Assembly: GCA_036380435.1 (NCBI GenBank)
Contig: DASVES010000026.1
Location: forward strand, 1 to 8,784
Direction: 5' to 3'
DNA from: DASQDT01 sp036380435
Lineage (GTDB): Bacteria > Acidobacteriota > Blastocatellia > Pyrinomonadales > Pyrinomonadaceae
Length of the DNA stretch: 8,784 bases
This document shows positions 6,517-8,784 of the stretch, one piece after another (position 1 is the first letter of the stretch; each line of letters begins with the position of its first letter). Below the pieces are notes generated by a model. That model saw only the letters and a program-made list of their open reading frames with translations, made no database searches and had not been told where the DNA came from. The translations under genes were made by a program, and so were the position numbers.

Positions 6517-6558
6517 CTAACTTGGTTTATGCAAAAAATGTTCTTGAAATGAGGGCAT

Positions 6559-7020
6559 TCAGCCGACTTGGCGACCCAAAATCTGGTTCTTTATTGTTAC
6601 AGCCATGCGTCTGGCTTCTTCTTCCAACGTAATGCGCGCCTCAGCCGCCTGCGACTCAATTAACTTCTCTTCATTGTCTACAATTTGATCGACTTCATCG
6701 CGCACAGTACGCATCAGGCTTTGCCTCTCATTAATTGCCTTTGTGCGCTCGTCTTCGAGCAGGCGATAACTTTCCGCGCGTGCCTCTTTCAGAGATCGTT
6801 CATAGGTTGAAAGATTATCTTCGACACGCCGTAAAATAACCTGCGCCTCGGTTGAATTACCCGTTGTGAGACGCTCTCTATCATTCAATATTTTATTAAT
6901 CGGCTTGAATAAAATCCTGTTTAGAACAAAGACCATCGCGATAATTATCGCGATGTGAAGGAAGATTGTGCCATCCGGCACAAGTTGAATCGATTCGGCA
7001 AGTACTAATGAAACCGTCAT
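6559..7020 (-). CDS. atpF': ATP synthase Fo subunit b' (second b-type stator subunit)
   Basis: This 153-residue protein is a second b-type peripheral stalk subunit. It has an N-terminal LVPDGTIFLHIAIIIAMVFVLN segment with the membrane helix at about 18-36, then ILFKPINKILNDRERLTTG (36-54), which is characteristic of b' proteins, then a charged coiled-coil to about residue 145. It should pair with the neighbouring b protein as a bb' heterodimer, as known from cyanobacteria, chloroplasts and some other phyla. The start ATG at 7018-7020 has AAGG about 6 bases upstream. Sampled lines average about 46% GC, matching parB rather than atpF. Its frame is continuous with that of atpF through two stop codons. 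Which of the two genes is called b or b' is a naming choice. Confidence 0.94.
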   Translation of the reverse strand: MTVSLVLAESIQLVPDGTIFLHIAIIIAMVFVLNRILFKPINKILNDRERLTTGNSTEAQVILRRVEDNLSTYERSLKEARAESYRLLEDERTKAINERQSLMRTVRDEVDQIVDNEEKLIESQAAEARITLEEEARRMAVTIKNQILGRQVG

Positions 7021-7080
7021 GAGAGCCTTACCAGTAAGTCATGTCACCACTATCGGTGGCAATAGACATTAAGATGTTGT

Positions 7081-7106
7081 GTGTTAAAAGGGTTGGAGTT
7101 TAACAC
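7081..7106. promoter_or_regulatory. Perfect inverted repeat over the atp promoter -10: candidate operator
   Basis: The arms GTGTTAAA (7081-7088) and TTTAACAC (7099-7106) are perfect 8-base inverted repeats with a 10-base spacer, giving an 18-base centre-to-centre spacing of the arms. One arm covers the -10 hexamer of the predicted atp promoter; the other covers the expected transcription start. A dimeric repressor site is one reading, an mRNA 5' hairpin the other. It lacks a following U-tract, so it is not a convincing terminator for parAB. No regulator can be named. Confidence 0.5.
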
Positions 7107-7126
7107 GCCATTTCGAGACGCGTCAA
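7097..7126 (-). promoter_or_regulatory. atpF'p: Sigma70-type promoter of the atp operon
   Basis: On the minus strand TTGACG (7121-7126; 5 of 6 against TTGACA) is followed after 18 bases by TAAACT (7097-7102; 4 of 6 against TATAAT), and the -10 is preceded by TG plus one base, an extended -10 element. Transcription would begin near 7090, giving a leader of about 70 bases before atpF'. The 221-base gap from 7021 to 7241 otherwise holds AT-rich sequence with no gene. This suggests that atp expression is at least partly separate from parAB. Confidence 0.6.
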
Positions 7127-7241
7127 TGAGGGTGCAGAATTGCTAATTGAACACCGCCTGCAAAACTTCAAATTTTTACTCTTTAACATCGCAGATAAAT
7201 ACGGCAAAGTCGCTCATTACAGGCTCTTTACCTATGACAGG

Positions 7242-8108
7242 CTATTGCGTCCCTACCAACAGTTGATAAACGCGCTGTAAGTCATTTTCACTATAAAATT
7301 CGATTTCTATCTTCCCTCCCTCGCCGTTTTGATTATTGATAATTCTAACCTGTGAACTAAATTTTCGACGGAGCTTAGACTCCGCCGCCCGAATGTTGGC
7401 GTCGTTTTGAGGTTGCGTCCTTGCGGTTGCGGCGACCGCACTGGCGCCTTCAATTATTTTTCTTATGGCCCGTTCGGTTTCTCTAACTGAGAGAGATTGA
7501 TCTATTACGTTCTGCGCTATTTTTCTCTGGATTTCTATGTCGTCAACCCCGAGTAAGGCCCTTGCGTGCCCCATCGAAATTTTTTCCTGCTCTACCAGCC
7601 TTTGTATATCTTCAGGCAGACGCAAGAGTCTTATGTAGTTGGTAATAAAAGTGCGGTCTCTACCAACCCTCTGGGCGACCATTTCCTGAGTCAAACCCAG
7701 GGTATCGATCAACTTCTTGTAGGCCTGAGCTTCTTCAATCGGGTTTAGTTCCTGACGTTGAATGTTTTCAATTAACGCCAGTTCTAATATTTTATCGTCC
7801 GGTATGTCACGTATGATTGCCGGGACTCTTTGCAGTTCTGCCTTCTGTGCAGCCCGCCACCTTCTCTCACCCGCGATTAATTGATAGCGTCCTTCATCTA
7901 TGCGTCTTACTAAGAGCGGCTGGATTATCCCATTGGCGCGAATGGATTGAGCTAAGTTTTCTAACTGCTCATTGTCAAAATTAGTTCTCGGCTGAAGTGA
8001 ATTGGGTTCTATGAGATCGATTTCAATTTCAGATAACTCCTCATTGGCCATCACCTGAGTATCCGGTAGCAGCGCGCTCAAGCCTCGACCCAGAGCCCTT
8101 CGTGTCAT
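7242..8108 (-). CDS. parB: Chromosome partitioning protein ParB (Spo0J family)
   Basis: ParB binds parS sites near the chromosome origin, spreads as a CTP-dependent clamp, and works with ParA and SMC in segregation. The 288-residue product has all expected parts: an N-terminal ParA-interacting basic stretch (MTRRALGRGLSALLPD, 1-16); the CTPase/ParB core from about 28 with LQPRTNF, the motif GERRWRA at 80-86 and ENIQR at 114-118; a helix-turn-helix at about 137-163 (LGLTQEMVAQRVGRDRTFITNYIRLLR); and a C-terminal dimerisation domain at about 243-288. The start ATG at 8106-8108 has AAAGGAG (8119-8125) ten bases upstream and gives the canonical N-terminus. It overlaps the parA 3' end by 68 bases. 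GC content is low (about 37-43% in sampled lines), in contrast to atpF and everything to the left. Confidence 0.98.
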   Translation of the reverse strand: MTRRALGRGLSALLPDTQVMANEELSEIEIDLIEPNSLQPRTNFDNEQLENLAQSIRANGIIQPLLVRRIDEGRYQLIAGERRWRAAQKAELQRVPAIIRDIPDDKILELALIENIQRQELNPIEEAQAYKKLIDTLGLTQEMVAQRVGRDRTFITNYIRLLRLPEDIQRLVEQEKISMGHARALLGVDDIEIQRKIAQNVIDQSLSVRETERAIRKIIEGASAVAATARTQPQNDANIRAAESKLRRKFSSQVRIINNQNGEGGKIEIEFYSENDLQRVYQLLVGTQ

Positions 8109-8784
8109 AAGACATTATCTCCTTTGCAAGTTGAAGATAGCTTTCAGCCCCACGAGAACGTATGTCATAGATAATAATAGGCTTACCGTAGCTTGGCGCC
8201 TCCGCTAGACGAACATTTCTGGGAATTATGGTTTCAAAAACCTGGCTCCCATAAAAATCCCTCAAATCAGCAGCGACCGCCGTCGATAGATTCGTCCTTT
8301 CATCATACATTGTCAGTAGGAGACCCTCTATTGACAAGGTAGGATTGATTGAACGCCGAATTCGGGCCAGTGTATCAAACAACTCAGTCACCCCTTCGAG
8401 TGCATAATACTCGCACTGAATCGGCACAAGTAGTGAATTTGCGCTAGTTAGGGCGTTGAGTGTTAAGAGTCCGAGAGAGGGAGGACAATCAATTATAATA
8501 AAATCGAATTCGTCTATAACCTGTTGCAGCGCAGTCTTGAGTTTGTACTCTCGCCGCTCTTGATCAACTAGTTCAACTTCTGCCCCAATGAGGTTTTTGT
8601 CTGCCGGCAGAATCTTCAAAAAAGGCAGTTCGGTGGGTTGAATTACATTCGAGACCCGTTCATCAAGGACGAGTATATGATACAGACTCCGGCGAAGACT
8701 CCCTCTTTGAATGCCCACGCCCGAAGTCGCATTCGCCTGCGGGTCTGCATCAACCAGAAGGACACGCAACTCAGAAGTGGCAAG
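8041..8784 (-). CDS. parA: Chromosome partitioning ATPase ParA (Soj family), N-terminus outside the window
   Basis: ParA is a Walker-type ATPase that dimerises with ATP, coats the nucleoid and pulls ParB-parS complexes apart. The frame is open to the window edge, so 247 residues are visible and roughly 30-35 N-terminal residues, with the deviant Walker A (KGGVGKT), are missing. Visible motifs are the A' box VDADPQAN (about residues 11-18 of the fragment), the Walker B region IIIDCPPSLGLLTLNAL (96-112), VPIQCEYYALEGVTEL (120-135) and the IPRNVRLAEAPSYGKPI stretch (187-203), all typical of chromosomal ParA. A TTG at 8767-8769 could look like a start but lies inside the conserved domain. The last 22 codons run into parB in another frame, giving a Ser/Gly-rich tail (YDTKGSGSRLERAATGYSGDGQ) beyond the usual end. 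Function is assigned from family motifs and the parB neighbour. Confidence 0.96.
   Translation of the reverse strand, partial: LATSELRVLLVDADPQANATSGVGIQRGSLRRSLYHILVLDERVSNVIQPTELPFLKILPADKNLIGAEVELVDQERREYKLKTALQQVIDEFDFIIIDCPPSLGLLTLNALTSANSLLVPIQCEYYALEGVTELFDTLARIRRSINPTLSIEGLLLTMYDERTNLSTAVAADLRDFYGSQVFETIIPRNVRLAEAPSYGKPIIIYDIRSRGAESYLQLAKEIMSYDTKGSGSRLERAATGYSGDGQ
8119..8125 (-). promoter_or_regulatory. Ribosome binding site of parB within parA
   Basis: AAAGGAG on the minus strand, ten bases before the parB ATG. It lies inside the parA coding frame and confirms that parB starts 68 bases before parA ends, so both overlapping frames are likely to be translated. Confidence 0.75.

Noticed and set aside
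7021..7241. Small gene or ncRNA in the parB-atpF' gap
   Set aside because: No open frame with a start and ribosome binding site, and no tRNA-like or riboswitch-like fold seen; the promoter and inverted repeat account for the visible structure.
1..8784. Canonical parS site (TGTTTCACGTGAAACA), CRISPR array, tRNA, rRNA or transposase
   Set aside because: Scanned by eye on both strands; no CACGTG-centred parS, no regularly spaced direct repeats, no tRNA TTCGA-arm pattern in a cloverleaf, and no transposase motif was found.

Overview
The window is a bacterial chromosomal segment in which every supported gene lies on the minus strand, so the genes are transcribed from right to left. The marker genes are parA, parB and a partial F1Fo-ATP synthase operon, which places the segment in the core chromosome. 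The arrangement parAB followed by two b-type subunit genes and then atpH-atpA-atpG, with atpD and atpC absent and dispersed repeats in the gaps, would fit Acidobacteriota (for example Blastocatellia). That lineage is an inference from gene order and protein style, not a proven assignment.

From right to left: the segregation ATPase ParA runs off the right edge without its N-terminus. It overlaps ParB by 68 bases. A 221-base gap follows, holding a good sigma70-type promoter whose -10 element lies inside a perfect inverted repeat. Next come the b' stator gene (atpF'), the b stator gene (atpF), delta (atpH), alpha (atpA) and gamma (atpG), ending at a clear intrinsic terminator. The beta and epsilon genes do not follow gamma, and subunits a and c are also absent, so this organism must encode the rest of the enzyme elsewhere.

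Left of the terminator is a short dispersed repeat of the CGCAGAG type, then a VanZ-family membrane protein. A second unit begins with an extended -10 promoter and encodes a FabF-like ketosynthase with an intact Cys-His-His triad, followed by a class I SAM-dependent methyltransferase that runs off the left edge. The pair looks like the start of a lipid or polyketide-type biosynthetic operon.

Two things stand out beyond the gene list. First, base composition changes sharply inside the ATP synthase operon: sampled lines of parA, parB and atpF' are about 35-58% GC (mostly low to mid 40s), while sampled lines from atpF leftward are mostly 52-70%. The step falls in the 42-base gap between atpF' and atpF. 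Second, the intergenic gaps carry several inverted or dispersed repeats: an imperfect 29-base inverted pair of TCAGT-type units between atpA and atpG, adjoining hairpins at the atpH stop codon, and the operator-like palindrome at the atp promoter. I found no tRNA, rRNA, CRISPR array, transposase or plausible plus-strand gene. I see no wholly new system here; the regulatory and repeat structures are the parts least explained by known annotation.
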